Below are positions 53,573 through 62,300 of a stretch of 64,000 nucleotides of DNA, in pieces; the stretch's first letter is position 1, and the number at the start of each line of letters is the position of its first letter. The notes beneath the pieces are model-generated. The model had not been told where the DNA came from. It saw only the letters and a program-made list of their open reading frames with translations, and searched no databases. Origin of the DNA: Chelatococcus sp. (GTDB lineage: Bacteria > Pseudomonadota > Alphaproteobacteria > Rhizobiales > Beijerinckiaceae); NCBI GenBank assembly GCA_003248805.1, contig QFQY01000006.1, forward strand, positions 43,094 to 107,093, read 5' to 3'. The translations under genes and the position numbers were made by a program.

Positions 53573-54564
53573 CCCGCCACCTGCCCGGCCTCCCAGCCGA
53601 GAATGGCGCGCTTGCGTGTCAGACCCCAGTGATAGCCGGTGAGCGCGCCCGACTTGCCGACGACGCGATGGCAGGGCACCACGAAGGAAATCGGGTTCTT
53701 GCCGACGGCGGCACCGACGGCGCGCGCGGCGCTGGGCTTGCCGATCCGGCTCGCGACCTCGCCATAGGTCGTGGCACAGCCGACCGGAATGCGCAGCAGC
53801 GTCTCCCAGACGCGGACCTCGAAATCGGTGCCTATCAGAACGACGCGCAGAGGCGTCTGCGGCGACCACGCCAGCGGATCGAAGATGCGCCCGGCATAGG
53901 GCGCCGTGACCGCGGGATCGAAGCGGTAATCGGCATGGGGCCAGCGCCGCATCATGTCCGCGAGCGCCTCGGCGCGCCCTCCGACGGCCTTGCCGCCGTC
54001 GAGCTCGGTCGAGACCCAGCCGAGTCCGGCCAGGCCCCGCGGCGTCGCCACGATCAGTGCCTCGCCGAAGGGCGAGGGATGGAAGCCATAGGAAAGGGTC
54101 AACCCTTCTCCTCCGAGCTTCCATTCGCCCGGCGACATCGCCTCGTGAGCGACGAAGAGATCGTGGAGCCGGCCGGGCCCCGAGAGACCGACCTCCAGCG
54201 CCGTGTCGAGCACGCTGGCGGACGCCGCGAGCAGGTTCTTGGCATTGTCGAGCGTGATCGCCTGCAGGAAGGCCTTGGGCGTGAGGCCGCACCAGCGCCT
54301 GAACAGGTGGTGGACATCCGTCGGCGTCGCACCGGCAGCCTCGGCGATCGCCTCGATCGTCGGCTGGCCCCGCCATTCGCGGGTGATATAGGCGAGAATG
54401 CGCCGGACCGTATCGTAGTCGGAACCGGGAAGCGGCGCAGGAAGCTCGGCTTCCGGCGGCACCGACAGAGCGGCACGGGCCAGCAACGCCCCCGAGAGCC
54501 GCGCCGGTGCATCCTGAGAAATTCGGGTCATGGTGTCCATCATCGCCTCGCCATGCCATGTCAT
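53569..54564 (-). CDS. Ada-like methylated-DNA--protein-cysteine methyltransferase with AraC domain
   Basis: A 331-residue protein joining an AraC-type helix-turn-helix domain (about residues 50-150; I-E-A-I-A-E-A-A-G-A-T-P-T-D-V) to an O6-alkylguanine methyltransferase. The acceptor motif P-C-H-R-V has Cys298, and the upstream segment V-G-C-A-T-T-Y-G-E-V-A and R-A-V-G-A-A-V-G-K-N-P form the DNA-binding and Asn-hinge region. The N-terminal zinc domain that makes Ada a methylphosphotriester sensor is absent. It should repair O6-alkylguanine, but regulation by methylation as in Ada is unlikely. It is divergent from the DUF992 gene. Confidence 0.9.
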   Translation of the reverse strand: MTWHGEAMMDTMTRISQDAPARLSGALLARAALSVPPEAELPAPLPGSDYDTVRRILAYITREWRGQPTIEAIAEAAGATPTDVHHLFRRWCGLTPKAFLQAITLDNAKNLLAASASVLDTALEVGLSGPGRLHDLFVAHEAMSPGEWKLGGEGLTLSYGFHPSPFGEALIVATPRGLAGLGWVSTELDGGKAVGGRAEALADMMRRWPHADYRFDPAVTAPYAGRIFDPLAWSPQTPLRVVLIGTDFEVRVWETLLRIPVGCATTYGEVASRIGKPSAARAVGAAVGKNPISFVVPCHRVVGKSGALTGYHWGLTRKRAILGWEAGQVAG

Positions 54565-54645
54565 GATGCCAGACTAACGGGTCCGACGGCACGGCCCCAC
54601 CCGAAACCTGTCACGGCCGGCGGACGCCCGACCGGCGCGAGGCGG

Positions 54646-54670
54646 GGAACCACCTGACATTTCGCGCGTT
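54646..54670 (+). promoter_or_regulatory. EcfG-type general-stress promoter before the DUF992 gene
   Basis: GGAAC (54646-54650), exactly 16 bases, CGTT (54667-54670), with TTT following. This is the published consensus for sigma-EcfG promoters in alphaproteobacteria. The predicted start site leaves a leader of about 35 bases before the ATG at 54713. Confidence 0.72.
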
Positions 54671-54712
54671 TTCCTGCAGTTTGTTTCGTATCCGCCATCA
54701 GGAGTTCCTGCG

Positions 54713-55204
54713 ATGAGCCTCCGGCATCTCCGCCTTTCCGTCCTAGCCGCCGCCGCTCTCCTCGGATCGCAGGCTCCCGTCTTCGCCCAGTCCGGGCCGC
54801 CGGCCGGGCGCCTGAGCTGCCAGGTCGGCAGCGGGGTCGGGCTGGTGGTCACGTCGCAGCGCCCGATGGACTGCCGCTTCCAGCCGCGTCGCGGCCCGCT
54901 GCAGCGCTATACCGGCGTGGTCCGCAATTTCGGGCTCGACCTCGGAACGATCCGCGGCACGACGATGAGCTGGCGGGTCTATGGCCCCTACGCCCGCACG
55001 CCTCTGGGCGCCCTGAGCGGTCGCTATGGGGGAGCGACTGTCGGAGCTTCCGTCGGCGCCGGAGCGTCCGGCAATATCCTGGTGGGTGGCCCCGACAACG
55101 CCGTCACCCTCCAACCCCTCTCGATCCAGAACGCGCGTGGAATCAACCTCGCGATCGGCGTCACCGGCTTCGAGCTCAGCTACGTGCCGCCGCGCCGCCG
55201 CTGA
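54713..55204 (+). CDS. DUF992-family secreted protein
   Basis: A 163-residue exported protein with a signal peptide cleaved after V-F-A near residue 25. The mature part begins L-S-C-Q-V-G-S-G-V-G-L and contains D-C-R-F, giving two Cys likely to form a disulfide. A Gly-rich middle (G-A-S-V-G-A-G-A-S-G-N-I-L-V-G-G) is typical of DUF992, an alphaproteobacterial periplasmic family with no known function. An EcfG-type promoter 43 bases upstream suggests it is a general-stress protein. It is divergent from the Ada-like gene. Confidence 0.87.
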   Translation: MSLRHLRLSVLAAAALLGSQAPVFAQSGPPAGRLSCQVGSGVGLVVTSQRPMDCRFQPRRGPLQRYTGVVRNFGLDLGTIRGTTMSWRVYGPYARTPLGALSGRYGGATVGASVGAGASGNILVGGPDNAVTLQPLSIQNARGINLAIGVTGFELSYVPPRRR

Positions 55205-55304
55205 GCGCCGGCCGGCCCGCGTTCGGGCTTACCGTTTCCTAACCTTGATAGCGCAAATTTGACGAATACAGGCGCGGCATCCGGGTCCCGCCCTGCTGCG
55301 AGAC

Positions 55305-55329
55305 GGAACATCGGTATCCTTGCGACGTT
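55305..55329 (+). promoter_or_regulatory. EcfG-type general-stress promoter before the response regulator
   Basis: GGAAC (55305-55309), 16 bases, CGTT (55326-55329), followed by CCTTT. It is the only promoter-like signal in the 173-base gap and lies 49 bases before the ATG at 55378. Confidence 0.75.
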
Positions 55330-55377
55330 CCTTTCCCGCAACGGAGTAACCCGGAGACAGGTGAGAGAGCCGGAACG

Positions 55378-55782
55378 ATGTCTGGTATTCGCGTGCTGAT
55401 TGTCGAAGACGACCCGTTCATCGCCATGGACATCGAGTCCGCGGTGGCGGATCAGCTCGGCGACAAGGCCGAACTGATCGTGGTCGAATCGATCGCTGAA
55501 GCGAGGAAAGCCACGTCGACCGGCCTCTCCTGCGCGCTGCTCGACGTGGATGTCGTCGACGGCAAGACGTTCGACATCGCCGCCAGCCTCCTCAGGCGCG
55601 GCACGCCCTTCGCCTTCGTCTCGGGCTCCGCTCCGGGCGATCTGCCCGATCCGCTGCGCAAGGCGCGTTTCCTGCGCAAGCCTTTCTCGGCGAACGAGGT
55701 CGTGGCTTTCGTCCGCAGCGCCGTCGCGCCGGCGGACGGTCGGGGCCAGCCGGTCAATCCCGCTTCGGGAAGCGCAGCGTAA
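55378..55782 (+). CDS. Single-domain response regulator, FAT-GUY-like
   Basis: A 134-residue receiver domain with no output domain. Acidic residues Asp11/Asp12, phospho-acceptor Asp56 (L-L-D-V-D-V) and Lys101 (L-R-K-P-F) are all present. The stretch T-P-F-A-F-V-S-G-S near residue 77 is a variant of the P-F-x-F-A-T-G-Y motif that defines FAT-GUY regulators, which tune the PhyR-NepR-EcfG cascade in relatives such as SdrG. It has its own EcfG-type promoter and converges with a HisKA_2 kinase, their 3' ends overlapping by 29 bp. Phosphorylation by that kinase is the natural hypothesis. Confidence 0.86.
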   Translation: MSGIRVLIVEDDPFIAMDIESAVADQLGDKAELIVVESIAEARKATSTGLSCALLDVDVVDGKTFDIAASLLRRGTPFAFVSGSAPGDLPDPLRKARFLRKPFSANEVVAFVRSAVAPADGRGQPVNPASGSAA

Positions 55783-57127
55783 TCCGGGTACCCGGGCGCT
55801 CGGCGCCCGGATTCAGCGGTTCCGTGGTCATCGTCGCGCGCATGCTGCGCAAGAGGCTTGCGATCACGGTCTGCCCCAGCCCCTTGCTGGCTGCGGCATC
55901 GGGCTGCATGCCGACGCCGTCATCCTCGACCCGGATCGTGACGCACGCATTCTCCTCGTCCGATAGCTCCTGCTCGAGCCGGACGACGATATGCCCGGCG
56001 ATGCCTCCGGGAAAAGCATGCTTGATGGCGTTGGTGACGAGCTCGTTGACGATGACGACGTAGGAAATCGCGTCCCGGCCCGGCAGCCGGATCGCGTCCA
56101 TCGCCAGGTCGATGCGGACCGGGCGGCCGTCGGCCGCCTTGCCGATCTCCGCGAGCAGATCCTCCATATAGGGGCGGGCCTCGATCTCGTCGGTGTCGAT
56201 GTCGAGCCGCAGGCGGCGCTGCCCGGCGGCGATCGCCTGGATGCGAGCCTGCGCTTGCGCGAGCGCCGCGCGCACCGCCTCGTCGCGCGACTGGCGCGCC
56301 TGCACGTTGAGCAGGGCCGACACCATGGCCAGATTGTTGCCGACGCGATGGTTCACGTCCTTGAGCAGCGCCTCGATGCGCATGCGTTCGCCCTCGAGCT
56401 CGCGCGTGCGCTCCGTGACGACCTGCTCCAGCTCGGCGTTGCTCATGGCCAGAAGGGCGCTGCGCCGCTGACGGGTGCGGAGCTGCATCCAGGCGGCGAA
56501 GGCGAGACCGGAGAGCGCGACGATGATGCCGAAGGACGCCTGAAGACGCCGCCGCTCCTCGGCGCGGCCGAGCGCGACGAGGCGAATGTTCTCAGCGTCC
56601 TGGATTCGTTGCACGCGGTCGCGAAGCGACTCCATCGTCGCGATGCCGTTGCCGCCGCGCATGATCGCGATCGCCTCGTCGCGCCGGCCGGAGCGAGCGA
56701 GCGTGATCGTCTCCTCGAGCTCCGCCAGCTTGACACGACTCTCCGACCGCAGGAGCGCGACGTTCCGGCGCTCGGCCGCGTCCTGATCCATGAGCGCTTC
56801 GAGTCCGTCGAGCTCCGGCAAGGCGGCGGCCCGCCCCTTCTCGAACGGATCGAGATAAACGTCCTCTCCCGTCAGGAGATAGCCGCGCTGGCCGGTTTCG
56901 GCGTCGCGCATATGTCCCAGGAAGCGCTCTGCCCTCTCGCGGATGTCGATCGCACGGGAGACCTCGACCGCGCTGTGCTGCGCTTTGGTGTTGATCCATG
57001 TCGCCAGCACGACGGCGACGGCGACGACGCCGATCGCGACGATGGTCGTGGTCGCGGAGCGCACGCGCGCGCCGATCCGCGGAAACGGAAGAGGAATCCG
57101 GCCGCTGCGCCTTACCTGCGAGGGCAT
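55754..57127 (-). CDS. Sensor histidine kinase, CHASE3 and HisKA_2 (HWE-related)
   Basis: A 457-residue membrane kinase. Two helices (about residues 26-43 and 198-214) flank a CHASE3 periplasmic domain that includes R-D-A-E-T-G-Q-R-G-Y-L-L-T-G. A short coiled coil leads to the phospho-acceptor box D-V-N-H-R-V-G-N-N-L with His260, and the catalytic domain has V-N-E-L-V-T-N-A-I-K-H and D-D-G-V-G-M. This HisKA_2 class feeds PhyR-type and FAT-GUY regulators. GTG at 57133 is an alternative start. It follows a membrane protein gene by 51 bases and probably shares the EcfG-driven transcript. Confidence 0.9.
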   Translation of the reverse strand: MPSQVRRSGRIPLPFPRIGARVRSATTTIVAIGVVAVAVVLATWINTKAQHSAVEVSRAIDIRERAERFLGHMRDAETGQRGYLLTGEDVYLDPFEKGRAAALPELDGLEALMDQDAAERRNVALLRSESRVKLAELEETITLARSGRRDEAIAIMRGGNGIATMESLRDRVQRIQDAENIRLVALGRAEERRRLQASFGIIVALSGLAFAAWMQLRTRQRRSALLAMSNAELEQVVTERTRELEGERMRIEALLKDVNHRVGNNLAMVSALLNVQARQSRDEAVRAALAQAQARIQAIAAGQRRLRLDIDTDEIEARPYMEDLLAEIGKAADGRPVRIDLAMDAIRLPGRDAISYVVIVNELVTNAIKHAFPGGIAGHIVVRLEQELSDEENACVTIRVEDDGVGMQPDAAASKGLGQTVIASLLRSMRATMTTEPLNPGAERPGTRITLRFPKRD

Positions 57128-57178
57128 GGGCACCGTGTCGACATGCCGCCGACGGCAAGCCGCCGAGAGCGGCCGCGC

Positions 57179-57607
57179 TCAGCCCTCATCGGCATCGTCC
57201 TCTCCCTGCCCGGCAAGAAGCTGGCGGCCGAGCACCACGCCCGCCAGCACGACACCGCCCAACAGGACGGCCCGCCAACCGACACGCGAGCCCAGGAGCT
57301 GGACGGCGACGGGAGCCGCCGCGAAGGCGGCCGTGGCCACCGGGCGGGGCGGCCTGCGCCGCCCCTTGACGACGAGGGCGGCGCAGAGGGCCGCGAGCGC
57401 CGCGACCAGAAGCCCACCGGCGATCCAGAGGCTCGCCGCGACGGGCCCGTAATGCAGTGCGAGCACGACATGCAACGCATGCAGTGCGTAGCCGCAGGCG
57501 CACAGCACCAGCAGCGCGGCGAATGCGAGCAATCCGCAGATGACGACATTGCGCCTGACCACGCCGGCGATCTCCGACGCGATGAGCGCTCCCAGCCCCC
57601 CGAACAT
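57179..57607 (-). CDS. Small integral-membrane protein (holin-like / DUF1469-like)
   Basis: A 142-residue protein with about three hydrophobic segments (residues 20-48, 58-82, 110-130), a basic patch K-G-R-R-R-P-P between the second and third, and an acidic tail D-D-A-D-E-G. The length and the pairing with a DUF883 gene four bases upstream match the common ElaB/YqjD-YqjE-type gene pair, where the second protein is a phage-holin-superfamily or DUF1469 membrane protein. I cannot name a motif that proves the family. Function is unknown; such pairs are stress- or stationary-phase-induced in E. coli. Confidence 0.72.
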   Translation of the reverse strand: MFGGLGALIASEIAGVVRRNVVICGLLAFAALLVLCACGYALHALHVVLALHYGPVAASLWIAGGLLVAALAALCAALVVKGRRRPPRPVATAAFAAAPVAVQLLGSRVGWRAVLLGGVVLAGVVLGRQLLAGQGEDDADEG

Positions 57608-57611
57608 GTCG

Positions 57612-57959
57612 TCAGCGGGCTGACAGGAAGCCGACGAACAGGCCGACCGCCGCCGCGATACCCAGGGCGCGCAACGGCCTCTCCTGGATTTCCTTCACGA
57701 TCAGCTGCTGGAGGTCCGTCGCCTGCTCGCGCGCGACGTCGGCCATCCTGTCGGTGTCGACACCGACCGACTTCAACGTCTCGCCCACGCTCGCCACGAA
57801 CTCCTCGGCTCCCCGGACAAGATCGTCCTTGGACAGTCCGGCCTGCCGGCCGGCGGCGACCGCCTCGTCGGTCATCTCCTCCGCCGCGGCAGCGGCAGCG
57901 CCCCTGGCACGCTTCACGGCCGCACCAGCCTGACGTTTCGCTGAAGTCGTGGTGGCCAT
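57612..57959 (-). CDS. DUF883 (ElaB/YqjD-like) C-tail-anchored protein
   Basis: A 115-residue protein. A basic Ala-rich N-terminus precedes an amphipathic helical middle (A-R-E-Q-A-T-D-L-Q-Q-L-I-V-K-E-I-Q-E), then R-P-L-R-A-L-G and a C-terminal membrane helix ending in F-L-S-A-R. This is the DUF883 layout; E. coli YqjD and ElaB associate with ribosomes or membranes in stationary phase. The ATG is at 57959. An EcfG-type promoter lies 77 bases upstream, and the next gene begins four bases after its stop. I treat it as the first gene of a stress operon that ends with the sensor kinase. Confidence 0.85.
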   Translation of the reverse strand: MATTTSAKRQAGAAVKRARGAAAAAAEEMTDEAVAAGRQAGLSKDDLVRGAEEFVASVGETLKSVGVDTDRMADVAREQATDLQQLIVKEIQERPLRALGIAAAVGLFVGFLSAR

Positions 57960-58035
57960 CGCCTGTCGTCCCCTAGCTCGAACATCGCCGCGAGGCGGCA
58001 ATCCCATCGACGCGCGCCAAGCGCGCCTCCCCGGA

Positions 58036-58060
58036 GCAACGCATCTGCGAGGCCCCGGTT
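58036..58060 (-). promoter_or_regulatory. EcfG-type general-stress promoter of the DUF883 operon
   Basis: On the minus strand GGAAC (58060-58056), 16 bases, CGTT (58039-58036). It is in the 117-base gap after the AI-2E gene. The leader to the ATG at 57959 would be about 70 bases. Confidence 0.72.
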
Positions 58061-58076
58061 CCGTCCGTGTCGTCGC

Positions 58077-59231
58077 TTACGCGGCGACGGCGGTGGCAGG
58101 CCCCTCGCCCGGCTCCTCCGGCTGCGACTGCGCCTTGCGGTAGCGGGCGAACTCCTCCTGCGCCACCATGGCGACGAGGAGGATCGGTGTCGAGAGCACA
58201 GCGCCAATCGGGCCCCAGAGCCAGAGCCAGAAAATGAAGCCGATGAAGACGAGGAACGGCGAAACCGTCAGCCTGCGGCCGACGAAAACCGGCGTGATCG
58301 CGTTGCCCTCGACGAGGTGGAGTACATAGTAGAGCGCCGCCGGCCAGATCGCCGCGAAGAGCGAGGGGGCATCCAGAAGGGCGCCGGCGAAGAGCAGAAC
58401 CGTCACGATAATCGGCCCGACGAAGGCCAGATAATTGAGGACGAAGGCGAGCACGCCCCAGAAGACCGGGAAGGGCAGCCCCGCCAGCCATGCCACCGCG
58501 GTCGTCAGCACGCCCATGCCGAGATTGATGATCGTCACGAGGCCGAAATACCGCGCCGCCCGGGTCTCGATCTCATCGAAGAAGACACCCGCCGAGCGGC
58601 GCGCGCCGCGGCCGAGGCACAGCCGCAGCAGCCGCGCCTTGAGGTGACGCCGGGTCGCCAGCCAGAAATAGACGGTGGCGACGAAGATCAGCAGCCCGCC
58701 GGCGACCGTCGAGGACGACATGGCGATGTCCATGACGGGATTGCCCTGCGAGACACTGAGCTCGACACCCGTCTTGCCGGTCAGGGTCCCGAGCGCGTGT
58801 TTCGCGTCGTCCATGAAGGCGAAGACGCCGCGCAGCTTGGACTGCAGCGCGCCCATCATCTCCGGGAAGCGGTCGCTCCAGCCGGCGATCGGCACGGCGA
58901 GCAGCACGAGAGCGGCCAGGATCAGCGCCAGGAACGCGAGCACCACCATGCCCGCCGCGAGATGCTGCGGCACGTTGCGACGCACGAGCCAGTCGACGAC
59001 GGGACCGAGCACGAGACCGAAGATCACCCCCGCGGTGATCGGCAGGGAGATGACCTTGGTCAAGGAGAGGGCCGTCGTCGCCAGGATGACGAAGATGCCG
59101 ACGATGGCGTAGCGCAGGATGAGATCGTGCTCAAAGGGCGTGACGTCGCCTTGCGTGTCGTCCGCCTCCACCTCGAGCTCCGGCTCTGGCACGTAACGCG
59201 GAAAAGGCCTCCAGGACGAGGTCGAGAGCAT
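58077..59231 (-). CDS. AI-2E family transporter
   Basis: A 384-residue protein with an acidic N-terminal cytoplasmic region and about eight helices. Family landmarks are L-N-Y-L-A-F-V-G-P-I-I, the I-T-P-V-F-V-G-R-R-L-T-V-S-P segment and W-L-W-G-P-I-G-A-V-L-S-T-P-I. It is more like the larger PerM-type proteins than the gene at 21652. Substrate unknown. It is 81 bases after polA on the same strand, and the stress operon begins 117 bases after its stop. A hairpin-rich stretch before its start shows no clear promoter. Confidence 0.88.
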   Translation of the reverse strand: MLSTSSWRPFPRYVPEPELEVEADDTQGDVTPFEHDLILRYAIVGIFVILATTALSLTKVISLPITAGVIFGLVLGPVVDWLVRRNVPQHLAAGMVVLAFLALILAALVLLAVPIAGWSDRFPEMMGALQSKLRGVFAFMDDAKHALGTLTGKTGVELSVSQGNPVMDIAMSSSTVAGGLLIFVATVYFWLATRRHLKARLLRLCLGRGARRSAGVFFDEIETRAARYFGLVTIINLGMGVLTTAVAWLAGLPFPVFWGVLAFVLNYLAFVGPIIVTVLLFAGALLDAPSLFAAIWPAALYYVLHLVEGNAITPVFVGRRLTVSPFLVFIGFIFWLWLWGPIGAVLSTPILLVAMVAQEEFARYRKAQSQPEEPGEGPATAVAA

Positions 59232-59311
59232 TTCACGGGTTCCAACGCGCGAACCGCGCCCCCCGGCGCGCCGGAACGATAACCAGCCGGACGAGCCAAA
59301 TGTTCCGGCCG

Positions 59312-62300
59312 TCAGTGCGCCTCGTCCCAGTTCGCCGCCGCGCGGGCCTCGACGACCAGCGGCACCCTGAGCTGCACGGCCGGGTGAGGCGCCTCGACCA
59401 TGACGCCGCGGATCACCGGCAAGGCCTTCTCGACCTCGGCGTCCGGCACCTCGAAGACGAGCTCGTCATGGACCTGCAGGAGCATGCGGGCCTCGAGCCT
59501 GGCGGCGGCGAGCGCGCCCTCCATGCGGATCATGGCGCGGCGGATGATGTCGGCGGCGGAGCCCTGGATCGGCGCGTTGATCGCCTGACGCTCGACGAAG
59601 GCCCGCTCGGAGGGGTTCTTCGAGGCCACCGCCGGGAAATGGCAGACCCGGCCGAAGATCGTGGTGACGCTGCCATGGGCACGCACATGGGTCTTGGTCT
59701 GGTCCATGTAGTCGCGGATGCCGGGGAAGCGCTCGAAATACTTCCGGATATAGGCCCCCGCCTCCTCGCGCCCGATGCCGAGCTGGTTGGCGAGGCCGAA
59801 GGCCGAGATGCCGTAGATGATGCCGAAATTGATCGCCTTCGCCCGCCGCCTGACCTCGCTCGGCATGCCGGCGACCGGCACGCCGAACATCTCGGAGGCG
59901 GTCATCGCGTGGATGTCGATGCCGTCGGCGAAAGCCTGACGAAGCTGCGGAATGTCGGCGATATGGGCGAGCAGCCTCAGTTCGATCTGGCTGTAGTCGG
60001 CCGAGATCAGCTTGTGGCCCGGCTCGGCGACGAAGGCCGTCCTGATCTTGCGGCCGGCCTCGGTGCGGATCGGGATGTTCTGGAGATTGGGCTCGGAGGA
60101 GGAGAGCCGGCCAGTCGTGGTGGCCGCGAGCGCGTAGGACGTATGGACGCGATGGGTCTGCGGATTCACGTAAGCCGGCAGCGAATCCGTATAGGTCGAT
60201 TTCAGCTTGGCGAGCTGCCGCCATTCCAGGATTTTCGCGGGCAGCGGATGCCCCTGCTCCGCGAGATCCTCCAGCACGCCGGCGCCGGTCGCCCACTGGC
60301 CCGTCGCGGTCTTCTTGGCGCCCGCCAGCCCCATCTTGCCGAACAGGATATCGCCGAGCTGCTTCGGGCTGCCGATCGTGAACTTCTCGCCGGCCAGCTC
60401 GTAGATCTCGTCCTCGAGCCGCGCCAGGCCCTGGGCGAAATCGCCCGACAGCCGGGACAGGATCTGCCTGTCGATGGCGATGCCGCGGCTTTCCATCCGG
60501 GCCAGCACCTCGACCAGCGGCCGCTCCAGCGTCTCGTAGACGGCCGTCTTGCGTTCGGCAACGAGCCGCGGCTTCAGGACGCGCCAGAGCCTCAGCGTGA
60601 CGTCCGCGTCCTCGGCGGCGTATTCGGTGGCCTTCTCGAGCGCGACCTTGTCGAAGGTCACCTGCGCCTTGCCGGTGCCCGCCACCTGCGCATAGGGAAT
60701 CGTCTCGTGGCCGAGATGGATCTCCGAAAGCCGGTCCATGCCGTGGCTGTTGCTGCCGGCATCGAGCGCATAGGAGATCAGCATGGTGTCCTCGACCGGC
60801 GCCACCTCCAGCCCATGGCGCCGCAGCACGAGCAGGTCGTATTTCAGGTTCTGCCCGATCTTCAGGACGCCCGGAGCCGACAGCAGCGGCTTCAGCAGCG
60901 CTACCGCCTCGGCGAGCGGGATCTGGCCCTCGACCAGCCCGCCCCCCAGTAGATCGGTCGCGTTGCCATGCTGAAGCGGAATGTAGCAGGCCTCGCCGGG
61001 CGCGACCGCCAGCGAGATGCCGACGAGATCGGCCTGCATGGCGTCGAGCGAGTTGGTTTCGGTGTCGAGGGCGACATGTCCGGCGTCGAAGGCGCGCTCG
61101 ATCCAGCGCTTCAGCACCGCCGGATCGCGCACGCAATCATAACGCGACCGGTCGATCCTGGCGGCAAGCGCCTCCGCCTTGCGGGAGGCAGCGAGATCGG
61201 AGGCTTTCGTCAAACCGTCGGGCGCCGCCACGGCCGCAGCGGCGAGGGCAGGTTCGCCGGAGGCGACAGCGGCGGCCGGCACGTCATCGGCCGCATCCGC
61301 TCCGGCGTAGAGCGCCTTCAGCTCGGCCGCGCGCGAGCCACCCGGCGCGAGCGCCGGATCGGGATCGACCGCCGCGACATCGGCCTCGTAGGCCTCGGCG
61401 ACGCGCTTGGTGATGGTGGTGAACTCCATCGCCTTCAGGAAGGCGATGAGCCTGGCCGGGTCCGGCTGCGCCAGCGTCAGATGCGAGAGCGGCGTCTCGA
61501 CCTTCACGTCGTCCACGAGGCTGACGAGCTTGTGGGAGATGCGGACCTTCTCGACGACCTCGGGATTGGTCAGCGTCTCGCGGCGCTTCGGCTGCTTGAT
61601 CTCGCCGGCGCGCGCCAGCAGCGTCTCCAGATCGCCGTATTCGCCGATGAGCTGCGCGGCCGTCTTGATGCCGATGCCGGGCGCGCCGGGGACGTTGTCG
61701 GTGGCGTCGCCCGCCAGCGCCTGAACGTCGGTCACCTTGTCGGGCGTGACGCCGAAATACTCGACCACCTCGGGCTCGCCGATGCGGCGCTCGGCCCGGA
61801 AGCCGGCGCCCTTCTTCTGGTCGCCGGAGGCCGGATCGTACATGGCGACGCCCGGACGCACGAGCTGCATCAGGTCCTTGTCGGCCGAGACGATCAGCAC
61901 GTCGGCGCCGGCCTCGCGGGCCTGCCGCGCATAGGTGGCGATCAGGTCGTCGGCCTCGTAGACGTCCTGCTCGACCGGGATCAGCCCGAAGGCGCGCACG
62001 GCCTCCCGCATCAGCGGGAACTGCGGAACGAGATCGGCCGGAGGCTCGGAACGGTTGCCCTTATAGGCGGGGTAGATCGCCTTGCGGAACGAGTTCTCCG
62101 ACTTGTCGAAGACGATGGCGAGATGGGTCGGCCTGACGCCGAGCACGCCCTCGCGCACGAACTGGAACAGCTTGGTGGCGAAGAGCCTGACCGCGCCCGA
62201 GGGCAGCCCGTCCGAGCGGGCATTGTATTTCCGGTCCTGGTTGATCGACTGGAAATAGGCGCGAAAAATGAAGTTCGAGCCGTCGACCAGGAAGAGATGG

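Noticed and set aside
59239..59305. GGAAC ... CGTT pair upstream of the AI-2E gene, minus strand
   Set aside because: The spacing is 23 bases, far outside the 16-17 of EcfG promoters, so I do not count it.
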